A DNA stretch of 64,000 nt from Hyphomicrobiales bacterium. GTDB taxonomy: Bacteria > Pseudomonadota > Alphaproteobacteria > Rhizobiales > Rhizobiaceae. Below, piece by piece: positions 17,306 to 26,223 of the stretch. The notes under the pieces are model-generated. The model had not been told where the DNA came from, ran no database searches, and saw only the letters and a list, made by a program, of their open reading frames with translations. The stretch is taken from NCBI GenBank assembly GCA_900472485.1, contig UCII01000021.1, positions 62,001-126,000 on the forward strand, given 5' to 3'. The stretch's first letter is position 1. Each line of letters begins with the position of its first letter. The translations under genes were made by a program, and so were the position numbers.

Positions 17306-17359
17306 ATCCTGAACCCGATTTTTTGTCGCCTGTCTTGTGATCACAACGGCGTGATCGCT

Positions 17360-17384
17360 GTAACGCATTCGCATGGGCTCCGAA
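17360..17384 (+). promoter_or_regulatory. ECF-type promoter of the secreted protein/cytochrome b/molybdoprotein genes
   Basis: GTAAC at 17360-17364, a 16-bp spacer, and CGAA at 17381-17384, about 140 bp before the first ATG at 17528. Elements and spacing are identical to the divergent site upstream of the sigma gene, so both are likely recognised by that ECF factor. Confidence 0.65.
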
Positions 17385-17527
17385 TGAGGGTGCGGAATTG
17401 AGGGACAATCTGCTGTTGCCGACAGGATGCGATAGCCACCTTGCCCCGTTTCCAAAGCGATCGCCCTACCTGCTTCAGATAGCCGGATGGGCATCATATC
17501 GAAAATATGCAAGATATGGAGAGCAGT

Positions 17528-18139
17528 ATGTCGCTCACGAAGTTGAAGATCATGGGTATGGTGCTGGCGCTTGGTGCCGCGACCACACTATCCGCGCAGG
17601 CTGCCGACAAGGCGCGCGTTCGCGGCGTCGTGGAAAGCCTCAGCGGCGATACGCTGATGGTCAAATCGCGCGAAGGCAAGGACGTGACGATCAAGCTGAA
17701 ATCCGGCTGGGCCGTTAACGGCATCGTCAACGCCTCCGTGACAGACATCAAGCCTGGGGATTTCGTCGGCATCGCGTCCGTTCCGACCGACAGCGGCATC
17801 AACGGAGCGCTCGAAGTGCTGATCTTCCCAGCCGCGATGAAAGGCACCGGCGAGGGCGATTACGGCTGGGATCTGAAGCCGAAGAGCTCGATGACCAATG
17901 CGACGGTTGCCAGCGCCGTCACCTCGGTCAACGGCCCAACCCTGTCGCTCACCTATAAGGGCGGCGAGAAGAAGATCTCGATCCCCCCGGGCACGCCGGT
18001 CGTTACCTTCGGCAATGCGACGAAGGACGACATCAAACCCGGCGCAGGGGTCATTATCAACGGCACGACCGCTGGAGACAACACGGTTGAATCCGACCGT
18101 GTCGTGGTCGGCATAAACGGCGTCATTCCGCCAATGTGA
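17528..18139 (+). CDS. Periplasmic protein of unknown function in a SigF/NrsF locus
   Basis: 203 residues from ATG 17528, chosen because GGAGA stands five bases upstream; an in-frame ATG at 17507 lacks this. A signal peptide (to about ALSAQAA, residue 26) precedes two similar beta-rich halves: RGVVESLSGDTLMVKSREGKDVTIKL and SAVTSVNGPTLSLTYKGGEKKISIP. Each has a short KPGDFVG/KPGAGVIING turn, so this is an internal duplication of an OB-like or DUF5666-like module. It is first in line behind the GTAAC-N16-CGAA promoter and ahead of cytochrome b. Function unknown; a redox-stress accessory role is inferred from context. Confidence 0.8.
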   Translation: MSLTKLKIMGMVLALGAATTLSAQAADKARVRGVVESLSGDTLMVKSREGKDVTIKLKSGWAVNGIVNASVTDIKPGDFVGIASVPTDSGINGALEVLIFPAAMKGTGEGDYGWDLKPKSSMTNATVASAVTSVNGPTLSLTYKGGEKKISIPPGTPVVTFGNATKDDIKPGAGVIINGTTAGDNTVESDRVVVGINGVIPPM

Positions 18140-18160
18140 CGCATCCATGCCGACATCATG

Positions 18161-18193
18161 GGTTGCCCGGATGCCTATGGCATCCGGGCAACC
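18161..18193. terminator. Perfect 15-bp hairpin between the secreted protein and cytochrome b genes
   Basis: Arms GGTTGCCCGGATGCC (18161-18175) and its exact complement (18179-18193) are separated by a TAT loop. No T-run follows, so it may be an RNA stability or attenuation element rather than a full intrinsic terminator. Confidence 0.6.
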
Positions 18194-18267
18194 TCAATGA
18201 ACAGCGACATCGTCCCAGCATGTAATTTCAGATGCCGCTTCCCGGCGACACGTCAGGAGAGTAATCC

Positions 18268-19128
18268 ATGGCAAGCATCGAAGAGATCGGCACCGCGCCA
18301 CCATCTCCCCCCGCCAAGATCTTCATTCGCCGTCATTCGGCTCTTACGCGGATAACGCACTGGATCAACGTGCTGTGTCTGACGTTGCTGCTAATGAGCG
18401 GCATGCAGATCTTCAATGCCGATCCACAATTACATTGGGGCAATTACGGAGCGGTTGAAGATACATCGTGGTTCGAAATCGCCAGCAATCAGAATGGCGA
18501 CACCGTCACCGGAATAGTGCGCATCGGCCGTCTCTCGATCACCACAACCGGCATACTCGGTGCTTCCACGGCCGACGGCGAAATGATGCCGCGCGCATTC
18601 CCCGCGTGGGCGACGATACCCAGCTACCAGGATCTTGCGGCTGGCCGGCGTTGGCATTTCTTCTTCGCTTGGCTGTTTGTCATCAATGGGCTCGTTTACA
18701 TGGCCTACGGCCTGATCGGCGGTCATTTCCGCCGCGATCTGGCGCCGACGGCTCGAGATATCGCACCCGGAAACATCTGGCATGAAATCAAAGATCATGC
18801 CCGGTTGCGCTTCCCGAAGGGCGAAAAGGCGCGGCGCTACAATGCGTTGCAGAAGCTGACTTATCTTATCGTCATCTTCATCCTGCTACCGCTGATGATC
18901 GGTTCGGGATTGACCATGTCACCCGCGATAGACGCCGGTTACCCCTTCCTGCTCGATATTTTCGGTGGTCGCCAATCGGCCCGCTCCATTCATTTCATCA
19001 CCGCCTGGAGCCTGGTGGCCTTCGTCGTCGTGCATATCGCGATGGTCATTCTCTCCGGCCTTTGGAACAACATACGTTCGATGGTGACCGGCCGCTACGC
19101 TATCATCAACGAGGAGACCGACCGATGA
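18268..19128 (+). CDS. Cytochrome b561-type membrane haem protein
   Basis: 286 residues, ATG preceded by AGGAGAG. Four to five membrane helices: about 30-48 (THWINVLCLTLLLMSG), 130-150 (WHFFFAWLFVINGLVYM), 190-215 (KLTYLIVIFILLPLMIGSG) and 240-265 (HFITAWSLVAFVVVHIAMV). His residues in the helices (for example THW, RWHF, IHF, VVHIA) are candidate haem b ligands. A stop/start overlap of four bases joins it to the molybdoprotein gene; the pair resembles a quinone-linked cytochrome b plus periplasmic molybdenum reductase, MsrPQ-like in plan though not in this cytochrome family. Predicted to pass electrons from quinol to the partner. Confidence 0.88.
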   Translation: MASIEEIGTAPPSPPAKIFIRRHSALTRITHWINVLCLTLLLMSGMQIFNADPQLHWGNYGAVEDTSWFEIASNQNGDTVTGIVRIGRLSITTTGILGASTADGEMMPRAFPAWATIPSYQDLAAGRRWHFFFAWLFVINGLVYMAYGLIGGHFRRDLAPTARDIAPGNIWHEIKDHARLRFPKGEKARRYNALQKLTYLIVIFILLPLMIGSGLTMSPAIDAGYPFLLDIFGGRQSARSIHFITAWSLVAFVVVHIAMVILSGLWNNIRSMVTGRYAIINEETDR

Positions 19129-19901
19129 GCTCCATCTTCACTCGCCGCCGTTTTCTCATCGGCTCGGCCGCCAGTCTGGGCGCCGTCGGCCTGACCGGAT
19201 GCGATGACATTTCCCAGAACCAGCATGTGCAGAAGGTGCTCGCTCTGGCGGAGCGGGTGACCATGGGCACACAGCGGCTCATCGTTTCGCCGCAGACGCT
19301 TGCCCGGGAATATACCGACGCGGACATTTCGCCGAACTTTCATCCGAATGGGTCAATTCAGCCAAACAGCGCCGAATATGTCCGGATGGTCGAAACCCAA
19401 TTTGCCGACTGGCGGCTCAAGATCGACGGCATGGTCAATAGGCCGATGGAATTTTCGTTGGCTGATCTGAAGAAGCTGCCTTCTCGCACCCAGATCACCC
19501 GCCACGACTGTGTCGAAGGCTGGAGTGCCATCGGTAAATGGCAGGGTGTTCCTCTCGGGCTGATCCTGCAGACTGCCGGTTTGAAGCCAGGCGCTCGCTA
19601 CGCCGTCTTCTATTGTGCAGATGAATTGGAACAGACGCTCGATGGCAGCGGCCGCTACTACGAGAGTATCGACCTGATCGACGCCTTTCATCCGCAGACA
19701 ATCCTCGCCTATTCACTCAACGGCAAGGATCTGGAAGTCGAACACGGCGCTCCCTTGCGCCTGCGCGTCGAGCGCCATCTTGGCTACAAACACGCCAAAT
19801 ACGTCATGCGTATCGAAATCCGTGACCGGTTCGATGATCTCTGGGGCGGCAATGGCGGGTTCTGGGAAGATCGTGGCTACGAATGGTATGCCGGCATTTG
19901 A
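19125..19901 (+). CDS. Tat-exported sulfite-oxidase-type molybdopterin oxidoreductase
   Basis: 258 residues from ATG 19125, which overlaps the cytochrome b stop as ATGA. The twin-arginine signal TRRRFLIG (6-13) is followed by a lipobox-like LTGC with Cys26, so the folded enzyme may also be lipid-anchored. The molybdopterin domain carries Cys129 in RHDCVEGWSAIGKW, the usual Mo ligand position, and HGAPLRLRVERHLGYKHAKYV near the C-terminus. The size and lack of a dimerisation domain resemble MsrP/YedY. A role in repairing oxidised periplasmic proteins, or reducing another S/N-oxide under SigF control, is inferred. Confidence 0.88.
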   Translation: MSSIFTRRRFLIGSAASLGAVGLTGCDDISQNQHVQKVLALAERVTMGTQRLIVSPQTLAREYTDADISPNFHPNGSIQPNSAEYVRMVETQFADWRLKIDGMVNRPMEFSLADLKKLPSRTQITRHDCVEGWSAIGKWQGVPLGLILQTAGLKPGARYAVFYCADELEQTLDGSGRYYESIDLIDAFHPQTILAYSLNGKDLEVEHGAPLRLRVERHLGYKHAKYVMRIEIRDRFDDLWGGNGGFWEDRGYEWYAGI

Positions 19902-20255
19902 GATATCAATATTTAGGCGCGGCGAGACCGTAGACGATATAATTGGCACAGGCGTACTCAAGCACGCAATTTAGCCTCGCTCTTGCACGGGTCAGAACTA
20001 ACGGCCATCCAAATCGACGACCGCACTACCTTTTGAATTGGAAAGCTTTTTCCGGCCTGTGTGAGGCGTCCAGCAAGCTTGGCTCAGTCCGCGGCAAGAA
20101 CATAATAGGTCGAATAGCCACAAGCTTCTTTTATCAGCGTCAAGGTGACAGGCATTGGAACGGTGACGCCGGAAGGTATATGCCGCGACAGCAGTCGCCT
20201 TGCGATCCCCTCAATCCGGCTGGATCTTATGTCCAGCCGGATTGGTTGCAGAGTT
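19902..20255. other. Intergenic region between convergent operons with one hairpin
   Basis: 354 bp with no gene I can support. The only clear structure is the inverted repeat at 20212-20244. Short plus-strand frames here lack ribosome sites. Confidence 0.5.
20212..20244. terminator. Perfect 13-bp hairpin downstream of the sugar-binding protein gene
   Basis: Arms CAATCCGGCTGGA (20212-20224) and the exact complement (20232-20244) flank a 7-base loop. It begins 12 bp past the stop of the leftward binding-protein gene. No T-run follows on either strand. Likely a transcript end or 3-prime stabiliser. Confidence 0.5.
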
Positions 20256-21242
20256 CTATTTACTGGTCATCTGCTTTGCATTCTCAGGCGTGATGGCGGT
20301 TGTATCGACCGTTACTGTTGCAGGTACCGAGGACGCGCAGTCCAGCAATATCGACTTTGCCATATCGATCGCTTCTTTCGCGCCCGTCGGATACGTGAAT
20401 GTCGCGGACCAATCACCCTTGGCGACCGCTTCAATCCCGCCAGCTGGGCCGGGCAATCCGTCAGTGCCGATGATCTTCACGCTCTTTCCGGCACCCTTTG
20501 CGGCAAGCAGAGCACCCGCCGCCATCATATCGTTGCTGGCATAGACCATTTTGATATCTGGATGTGCCTGAAGCATAGCGGCGAAAGCTGTTTGCGCCTT
20601 GTCCGGCAACCAGTCAGCCGCTTGTTCCGCCACGATCTGGATCTTGGGATTAACTTTTACGCCATCCTTAAAGCCATTCAGTCGCTCGACTGCAGGCGTT
20701 GAACTCGGGAGCCCCTCCAGCACCGCAGCTTCGCCGCCATCGGGCAGAAGCGTCTTGCTTGTATATTGACCCGCCGCCAGAGCGATCTTGTAGTTGTCTC
20801 CTCCGATAAACGCAGTGTAGTCCTTCCCGGCTTCACCATTGGTCTTTCGATCAAGCTCGATCACCGGAATACCCGCGTCCATTGCTCTCTTTACGGCGGG
20901 TGTAAGGGGCGCCGCCTCGAAGGGCGAGATCAACAGAAGGTCGACCTTTTGCGTGATGAAATTGTCGACCTGCGATGTCTGCGTGTTGACGTTGCCGGCG
21001 CCGTCGGCAATCTGCAGCGTGAACTGCGGAACGGCCTTGGCGGCTGCCTGCAGTTCATCGTTGACATGCTGGCGGTAGGGTTCCGCATTGTTTGCCTGCG
21101 AAAAGCCGATCACGAATTCGCCGGTCTTGGCACAGGCTTTCACGAGCGGATCAGCAGCCTGAGCCACATTGGCGATAGCCAGACAAGAGCTCGCCAGCAA
21201 GCCAATGCGCCAGGCATTCGATAATCGAAGTGCATTTGTCAT
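20256..21242 (-). CDS. Sugar ABC transporter periplasmic binding protein (ribose/RbsB type)
   Basis: 328 residues from ATG 21242; GGAGG lies eight bases upstream, whereas the GTG at 21257 has none. The signal peptide ends near NVAQAADP. The type I periplasmic-binding fold shows FVIGFSQANNAEPYRQHVNDEL, VDLLLISPFEAAPLTPAV, GIPVIELDRK and MVYASNDMMAAGALLAAKGAGK. It is last in the lacI-ATPase-permease-binding protein operon, 53 bp after the permease. The family binds pentoses, hexoses or polyols; a mutarotase-like relic upstream of lacI favours a monosaccharide. Confidence 0.9.
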   Translation of the reverse strand: MTNALRLSNAWRIGLLASSCLAIANVAQAADPLVKACAKTGEFVIGFSQANNAEPYRQHVNDELQAAAKAVPQFTLQIADGAGNVNTQTSQVDNFITQKVDLLLISPFEAAPLTPAVKRAMDAGIPVIELDRKTNGEAGKDYTAFIGGDNYKIALAAGQYTSKTLLPDGGEAAVLEGLPSSTPAVERLNGFKDGVKVNPKIQIVAEQAADWLPDKAQTAFAAMLQAHPDIKMVYASNDMMAAGALLAAKGAGKSVKIIGTDGLPGPAGGIEAVAKGDWSATFTYPTGAKEAIDMAKSILLDCASSVPATVTVDTTAITPENAKQMTSK

Positions 21243-21295
21243 TGCTTTTTCCTCCACGTTAATCCCGGCTCCACCTTCCGGGAGATGCCACCAAA

Positions 21296-22339
21296 CTACC
21301 TTCCCAATCCTTCGCGGCGGCGAACGAGGGATTGGAGGACTGCCGCCAGGACGATAATCGCCGCTGTCGCAAGCAGCTGCATGGCCGGCGTGATGTTGTT
21401 GAGCTGAAGAATATTTGCCAGCGCGCCCAGCATGATCGTACCGGCAATTGTTCCCACCATCGATCCCGAGCCGCCGAAGAGGCTCGTTCCCCCGATGACA
21501 ACCGCCGCAATGGCCGTCAGTTCATAGCCGGTGCCGTCGTTGGCGCTTCCAAAATTGAACTGCCCCGCATGAACGATGCCAGCCAGCGCGGATGCGAAGC
21601 CTGTGATGGCATAAACGGCGATCTTGATTGCCGATACCGGAACACCCGAGATGCGGGCAGCACGCTCGTTGCCGCCGACAGCATAAACATACCGGCCGAA
21701 CCTGGTGGTGTTTAGGATGAGCGTCGCAATGCAGGCAAAGATCAGAAAGACAATCGTAGCAACGGGAACGACGTTACCGAAGAGCCGGCCTCCCAGAATT
21801 GCAAAACTTGGCGGCGCGAGCCCAGGTCCATCTCCGTAGGAAATGTTGATGTACTGATTTCCCGATACCACAAGTGCAAGCCCACGCGCGGCCTGCAAAC
21901 CGGCAAGAGTGACGATAAATGCCTCAAGCCGAAACTTGCTCGAGATCGCTCCCTGGACCAATCCGAAACAGGTGCCCATCAGCAGCACCGCCAGAACCGT
22001 TGTTATCAGCCCGAAACCGCCAGACACCATGAGCGTTGCTGTGACGACGCTCGCAAGACTGAGTATCGCCCCAACCGAGAGATCGATTCCCGCGGTAATG
22101 ATCACGAACGTCATCCCGATCGCTATGATACCAGTTTCGGATACGGCGCGGACAACGTTGGCAATGTTGTCGGGTTGAAGAAACAGGATGACACCATGCC
22201 GACGCGGCGAGAAAATGATGCCACCGGCGAAGACAAGTACAAGACCGATCAGGCTTTGGAAGCGGACCATCACGGCAAGCGGATCAATACGCTTGGCAGG
22301 CTCGATCGCTGGACTGGACGTGATTTGTTGTTCGGACAT
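21296..22339 (-). CDS. Sugar ABC transporter permease (RbsC type)
   Basis: 347 residues, 8-10 membrane helices. It has the family motifs SVGAILSLASVVTATLM and GGNERAARISGVPV, the cytoplasmic coupling region, and the loop GGTSLFGGSGSMVGT. The ATG shares its first base with the last base of the upstream ATPase stop (TGATG), implying translational coupling. RbsC-type permeases function as homodimers with a double-domain ATPase, matching the neighbour. Confidence 0.92.
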   Translation of the reverse strand: MSEQQITSSPAIEPAKRIDPLAVMVRFQSLIGLVLVFAGGIIFSPRRHGVILFLQPDNIANVVRAVSETGIIAIGMTFVIITAGIDLSVGAILSLASVVTATLMVSGGFGLITTVLAVLLMGTCFGLVQGAISSKFRLEAFIVTLAGLQAARGLALVVSGNQYINISYGDGPGLAPPSFAILGGRLFGNVVPVATIVFLIFACIATLILNTTRFGRYVYAVGGNERAARISGVPVSAIKIAVYAITGFASALAGIVHAGQFNFGSANDGTGYELTAIAAVVIGGTSLFGGSGSMVGTIAGTIMLGALANILQLNNITPAMQLLATAAIIVLAAVLQSLVRRREGLGR

Positions 22340-23856
22340 CAGACCTCCCTCCCGTTGGCGGCCGCTAAGACCGCATGCTCGTCGACGCCGCCAGAAAATT
22401 CAGCAACGCTGCAGCCGTTGCGCAAAACCACTATTCGATCGCAAAGGCCGATCAGCTCAGGCATTTCGCTCGACGCGACAAGAATGCCCAGTCCCTCAGA
22501 AGCAAGGTTGCGCAAACGGGTATAAATTTCCACCTTTGCGCCGACGTCGACGCCTCGCGTTGGCTCATCGAGAAGCAATAGGCGCGGGTTGCCCAGCACT
22601 TCCTTTGCAAGGACCACCTTCTGTTGATTTCCCCCTGAGAGAGCTCCGACCGCGACACCGGGATTCTTTGGGCGGATGTCGAATTGGCCGAAAGAACTCT
22701 TGATCGCTTCCTCTTGGCGTCGCCCAGACAGCAAGCCATTGGGTGATATCCGGCGGATGACCGACATGACCAAATTGAGGCCTACCGACATGCGCAGCAT
22801 GAGACCGGCCCCTCGCCGATCGTCGGTTACGAATGCCAACCCTGCCCTACGAGCAGCCGCGATCGACTTGAGCTTAGCCGGCCTACCGCCAAGCACAATC
22901 TCACCCTGCCAATAGCCCGGCACGCCTGCTCCGTAGAGAGCGCTCAAAAGCTCGGTGCGACCCGCCCCCATAACGCCGGCGAGCCCGACGATTTCGCCAC
23001 GCCGAACATCCAGATCGACCTTGATCGGAGCCTGCCAACCGGGAGACGCACGATATGGATGGAAGGAAGCCTGCCGCATCCGCAGAAGTACATCACCAAC
23101 ATTGTCTGAGCGACGCGGATAAAGCTCGTTCAAGGGACGTCCGACGAGAAGCTGGACGAGTTCGCCCTGCGGCGCATCCGGTTCGGTTACGCCAGCCACT
23201 CTGCCATCCCGCATGACCGTTACACGATCGGCGATCTGGGGGACCTCCTCGAGACGATGCGAGATATAGATGATGCCAACTCCCGACGATGCCAGGCTGC
23301 GCACTATATCGAACAAGCGGTCCACTTCGCCGACGGTCAAGGCAGCCGTCGGCTCATCCATAATGAGCGCTCTTGACGCGTAGGAAAGCGCCTTGACGAT
23401 CGCGACGACCTGACGCTGACCGATGGAAAGCTCACTCACAAGCTGGGCCGGATTGATAGACCGATCGATCGTGTCCAGTCTTTCGCGCGCCGCGTGCAGC
23501 ATTGCCTTGCTGTCGAGCATGCCATGCGGACGAACAAGCTCGTGCCCGAGAAAGAGATTGGCAGCCACACTTAGGCTTGGAACGAGATCCAGCTCCTGGA
23601 AGATCGTTGCGATGCCCGCTGCTTGTGCATCGCGTGGACTATGGAACAGCGCAGGCTTCCCGCCGACGAATATCTCACCCTCATCCGGTGTATGCACACC
23701 AGACAGCAGATTCATCAACGTCGACTTTCCGGCACCGTTCTCGCCCAGCAGCGCATGAATCTCCCCGGCCTTTAACTCGAAGTCGACGCCACGCAGCGCT
23801 TGAACCCCACCGAAACGCTTGGAGACACCTTTCGCAGAAAGAACAATCTCGCTCAT
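22339..23856 (-). CDS. Sugar ABC transporter ATP-binding protein, tandem domains (RbsA type)
   Basis: 505 residues from ATG 23856 (GGGAGG upstream); a GTG at 23871 is rejected as it lies before that site. The first nucleotide-binding domain has GENGAGKSTLM, LSIGQRQVV and ALIMDEPTAAL; the second has a degenerate Walker A (GVMGAGRTELL) with ALSGGNQQKVVLAKEV and LLLLDEPTRGVDVG, normal for this family. It overlaps the lacI stop by four bases (ATGA). Confidence 0.93.
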   Translation of the reverse strand: MSEIVLSAKGVSKRFGGVQALRGVDFELKAGEIHALLGENGAGKSTLMNLLSGVHTPDEGEIFVGGKPALFHSPRDAQAAGIATIFQELDLVPSLSVAANLFLGHELVRPHGMLDSKAMLHAARERLDTIDRSINPAQLVSELSIGQRQVVAIVKALSYASRALIMDEPTAALTVGEVDRLFDIVRSLASSGVGIIYISHRLEEVPQIADRVTVMRDGRVAGVTEPDAPQGELVQLLVGRPLNELYPRRSDNVGDVLLRMRQASFHPYRASPGWQAPIKVDLDVRRGEIVGLAGVMGAGRTELLSALYGAGVPGYWQGEIVLGGRPAKLKSIAAARRAGLAFVTDDRRGAGLMLRMSVGLNLVMSVIRRISPNGLLSGRRQEEAIKSSFGQFDIRPKNPGVAVGALSGGNQQKVVLAKEVLGNPRLLLLDEPTRGVDVGAKVEIYTRLRNLASEGLGILVASSEMPELIGLCDRIVVLRNGCSVAEFSGGVDEHAVLAAANGREV

Positions 23857-24851
23857 GCCGCCTCCCCACACGATTCGCGCACCCGCAAAAGAGGCAACAG
23901 CCGGATGGTTTCGCGCGGGCGACGCTTATTGCCGATCCGCTCGATGAGCAGGTCCGCGGCCTTCCTGCCAATCTCGTCGCAAGGCTGAGCTATCAGCGTC
24001 AGACGCGGTTCGAAATAGTCTGCCCATTCGAAATCATCGATCCCCAGCACGGAAATGTCCTCAGGAACGCGAAGTCCCCGCTCCCGGATCGCTCTCATTG
24101 CGCCGATCATGGTGAGATTGTTCGATGCAAGAATGGCTGTCGGAGGCTCCGTCAATTCGAGCAGGCGATGCGTCGAAGCAGTGGCGTCAGCGGTGTTGTT
24201 ATTGCTGTCGCTAATCAAGTCGTCCGGCACCTCTATTCCATTTTCCGTCATTGCAGCCCGAAAGGCATTCATTCGCTCCACGGTCGTCGCAAAACCGGGC
24301 TGCCCAAGAATGATCCCAACGCGCTTATGATGGAGCGTCACGAGATGATCCACGAGCATGCGAATGGCAGCGACGTTATCGGTCCCGACCTGGTCGAAAC
24401 GGCTGTCGGACAGCCTGTCAACGAGTACACAGGGAAGATCGGCTTCGATGAGGTAATCCAGCGACCTCTTAGGATCGCCCGAAGGGGCAAGAATAATCCC
24501 GTCGACCCGACGCTGATGCAGATGCTGGACCAGCTCCAGTTCTCGATCCGGGTCATCCTGCGTGTCACACAGGAACACGATCAAGCCTCGCTTGGAACAT
24601 TCGGCTTCAATCGCACAGATAATGTCACTGAAGTAAGGATTCGAAATCGCCGATATTACGAGCCCGATGGTGCCCGTGGAGGAAAGCTTGAGCGAGCGAG
24701 CCAGGGCATTGGGGATGTAGCCGATCGCCTCCACGGTATCCATCACGAGCTTCACCTTCTCGGGCGAGACGTAGCGCGTCTTGTTGAGAACATGCGAAAC
24801 CGTGGAGACCGAGACCCCGGCCGCCTTTGCCACTGCAGAAATAGTCGTCAC
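23853..24851 (-). CDS. LacI-family transcriptional regulator of the sugar ABC operon
   Basis: 332 residues from GTG 24851, chosen because GGAG stands seven bases upstream and the helix-turn-helix begins at once ([23 protein letters not shown]). The frame is open back to 25013 but that part overlaps operator DNA. The hinge helix is IPNALARSL; the periplasmic-binding-like sensor has [33 protein letters not shown] and [16 protein letters not shown]. It is the first gene of the transporter operon, so repression would be autoregulatory. Confidence 0.9.
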   Translation of the reverse strand: MTTISAVAKAAGVSVSTVSHVLNKTRYVSPEKVKLVMDTVEAIGYIPNALARSLKLSSTGTIGLVISAISNPYFSDIICAIEAECSKRGLIVFLCDTQDDPDRELELVQHLHQRRVDGIILAPSGDPKRSLDYLIEADLPCVLVDRLSDSRFDQVGTDNVAAIRMLVDHLVTLHHKRVGIILGQPGFATTVERMNAFRAAMTENGIEVPDDLISDSNNNTADATASTHRLLELTEPPTAILASNNLTMIGAMRAIRERGLRVPEDISVLGIDDFEWADYFEPRLTLIAQPCDEIGRKAADLLIERIGNKRRPRETIRLLPLLRVRESCGEAA

Positions 24852-24972
24852 TAGCGCACTCCGGCTCTCACCAGCAGCGCAACAAACAGGCTTTTCAAAG
24901 TATCCTCCCAAGCGGAATTCCAACCTCCAAGAGGCCTCCACAGGATCCGCTAATATGGCCACGCTAGCGTCA

Positions 24973-24986
24973 TCGAAACGTTTGCG
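24973..24986. promoter_or_regulatory. LacI-type operator candidate
   Basis: TCGAAACGTTTGCG is a near palindrome centred on CG, with AAACGTTT at its core, the usual form of LacI/GalR-family sites. It lies 122 bp before the lacI GTG, between lacI and the divergent relic, so it could control both directions. Confidence 0.5.
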
Positions 24987-25039
24987 CAATCGTTTTTTCT
25001 CACTGTCCGTCACAGGAGGTTTCTTGCGAGGGAATTATC

Positions 25040-25222
25040 GTGTTGAAGGGTGTGCCTCCATTTATCACGGCCGATATGCTGTGGATCATGGAAGGCGCGC
25101 CGGTGTTTCCCCGATCTTCGGGATATCAGCAAGATAAGCTGATCTTGCTGGTCCTATGTGGACGCGAGACAATAAGAGATGAGCAAGGTAGGAGTCGTGT
25201 GCGGAGTCCGTTTCTTGAATAG
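25040..25222 (+). pseudogene. Truncated RbsD/FucU-like monosaccharide mutarotase
   Basis: GTG at 25040 with GAGGGA upstream begins MLKGVPPFITADMLWIM, closely resembling the start of RbsD/FucU mutarotases (MLKG-PPLLTxxLLxxL, then MGHGD). Here the conserved MGHGD segment with the catalytic His is missing; after about 17 codons the reading becomes unrelated and stops at 25222, well short of the usual 130-150 residues. It stands divergent from the lacI sugar operon, where a mutarotase would make sense. Confidence 0.45.
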
Positions 25223-25428
25223 CCGGCCAACACCCGCACTTTCCGTGCGGGCATTGGACCTGAAGGGCAAACCGCAATGATCGCGAACTGGGTCCAGTAT
25301 GAACGTTTAGGACCGGGACCAGCTTATTGTCGGCGCGTTCGTTGATCAACGTCACAACAGATGCTCAGCAAGACACGTCCTCTCTCGCGGTTTGAACGGC
25401 AGCAAACATAGCGGAGCCTCGGGATCGA

Positions 25429-26202
25429 TCAGATCCGGGCTCCACCTGTTGCATCAATCATCTGGCCAGTGGTCCAGCGCGCATCGTTCGATGCCAGGAA
25501 GGCGATGACGTCGGCGACGTCCTCCACTCGGCCGACACGGGAGAAGACCGAGAGGGCTTCGGCGCCGGCGCGCGCATCAGGCGATGCCAGCCACTCTGCA
25601 TTCATATCCGTCTCCGTCACACCCGGCAGCACGGCATTGACCGTAATCCCCCGAGCCGCAAATTCCGGTGCCAGCGCCAATGTCAATGTCTCCAGCGCGC
25701 CCTTTGAGGCGGCATAGGCGGGATGCGTCGGTGCCGCGATCCGTGTAAACCCGGTCGAAACATTGATGATGCGGCCGTTGTCGCGGATGTGGTCGGCCAC
25801 GACCTGGATCAGGAAGAACGGCGCCTTGTAATTAATCGTCATCACCTCGTCGAAAGCGGCTTCGCTCGTCTGCTTCAACGGCAGGGCGGGCGCGATACCG
25901 GCATTGTTCACCAGAATGTCGAGAGCGGACGAGCCCGTCTCAGCACGCGTGGCTTCACTGAACTGCACCCAGAGATCGTCGGCCGCGTCCTTGCCCTGTC
26001 TGAGATCGGCCTTCACAGCGACGGCCTTGACGCCGAGCGCTTCGATGTCGCGCACCGTGGCATTGGCCGCATCCGCATTGGCGGTGTAGTGCACGCCAAT
26101 CAGCGCGGCACCCTCCCTGGCAAAAGCAAGGGCAGCCGCCCGGCCGATACCGCGCGAACTTCCAGTGATGAGGGCTATCTTGTCTGCGAGTCGTTTGGAC
26201 AT
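25429..26202 (-). CDS. SDR-family oxidoreductase (FabG-like)
   Basis: 257 residues. Complete classical SDR: TGSSRGIG (14-21), NNAGIAPA, the Ser of NVSTG, YAASK, and a C-terminus GQMIDATGGARI. It is transcribed away from a TetR regulator, and the 15-bp repeat TAGGGATCACTATTT overlaps the shared promoter region. The regulator probably represses this gene; the substrate is unknown. Confidence 0.9.
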   Translation of the reverse strand: MSKRLADKIALITGSSRGIGRAAALAFAREGAALIGVHYTANADAANATVRDIEALGVKAVAVKADLRQGKDAADDLWVQFSEATRAETGSSALDILVNNAGIAPALPLKQTSEAAFDEVMTINYKAPFFLIQVVADHIRDNGRIINVSTGFTRIAAPTHPAYAASKGALETLTLALAPEFAARGITVNAVLPGVTETDMNAEWLASPDARAGAEALSVFSRVGRVEDVADVIAFLASNDARWTTGQMIDATGGARI

Positions 26203-26223
26203 TGATCACTCCGTTGCCAAAAT

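Larger units (their letters stand above)
24852..25428. other. Region upstream of lacI: operator, mutarotase relic, hairpin
   Basis: 577 bp. It contains the lacI operator-like palindrome (24973-24986), the start of a RbsD/FucU-like gene (25040 onward), and a 7-bp hairpin CCCGCAC/GTGCGGG (25233-25251) without a T-run. The remainder up to the SDR stop at 25429 shows no supported gene. Confidence 0.5.

Noticed and set aside
23502-24854. 450-codon plus-strand frame
   Set aside because: Antisense of the ABC ATPase and LacI genes, both of which have diagnostic motifs.
25233-25251. 7-bp hairpin CCCGCAC/GTGCGGG as a terminator
   Set aside because: No T-run follows on either strand and no gene ends nearby on the right strand.
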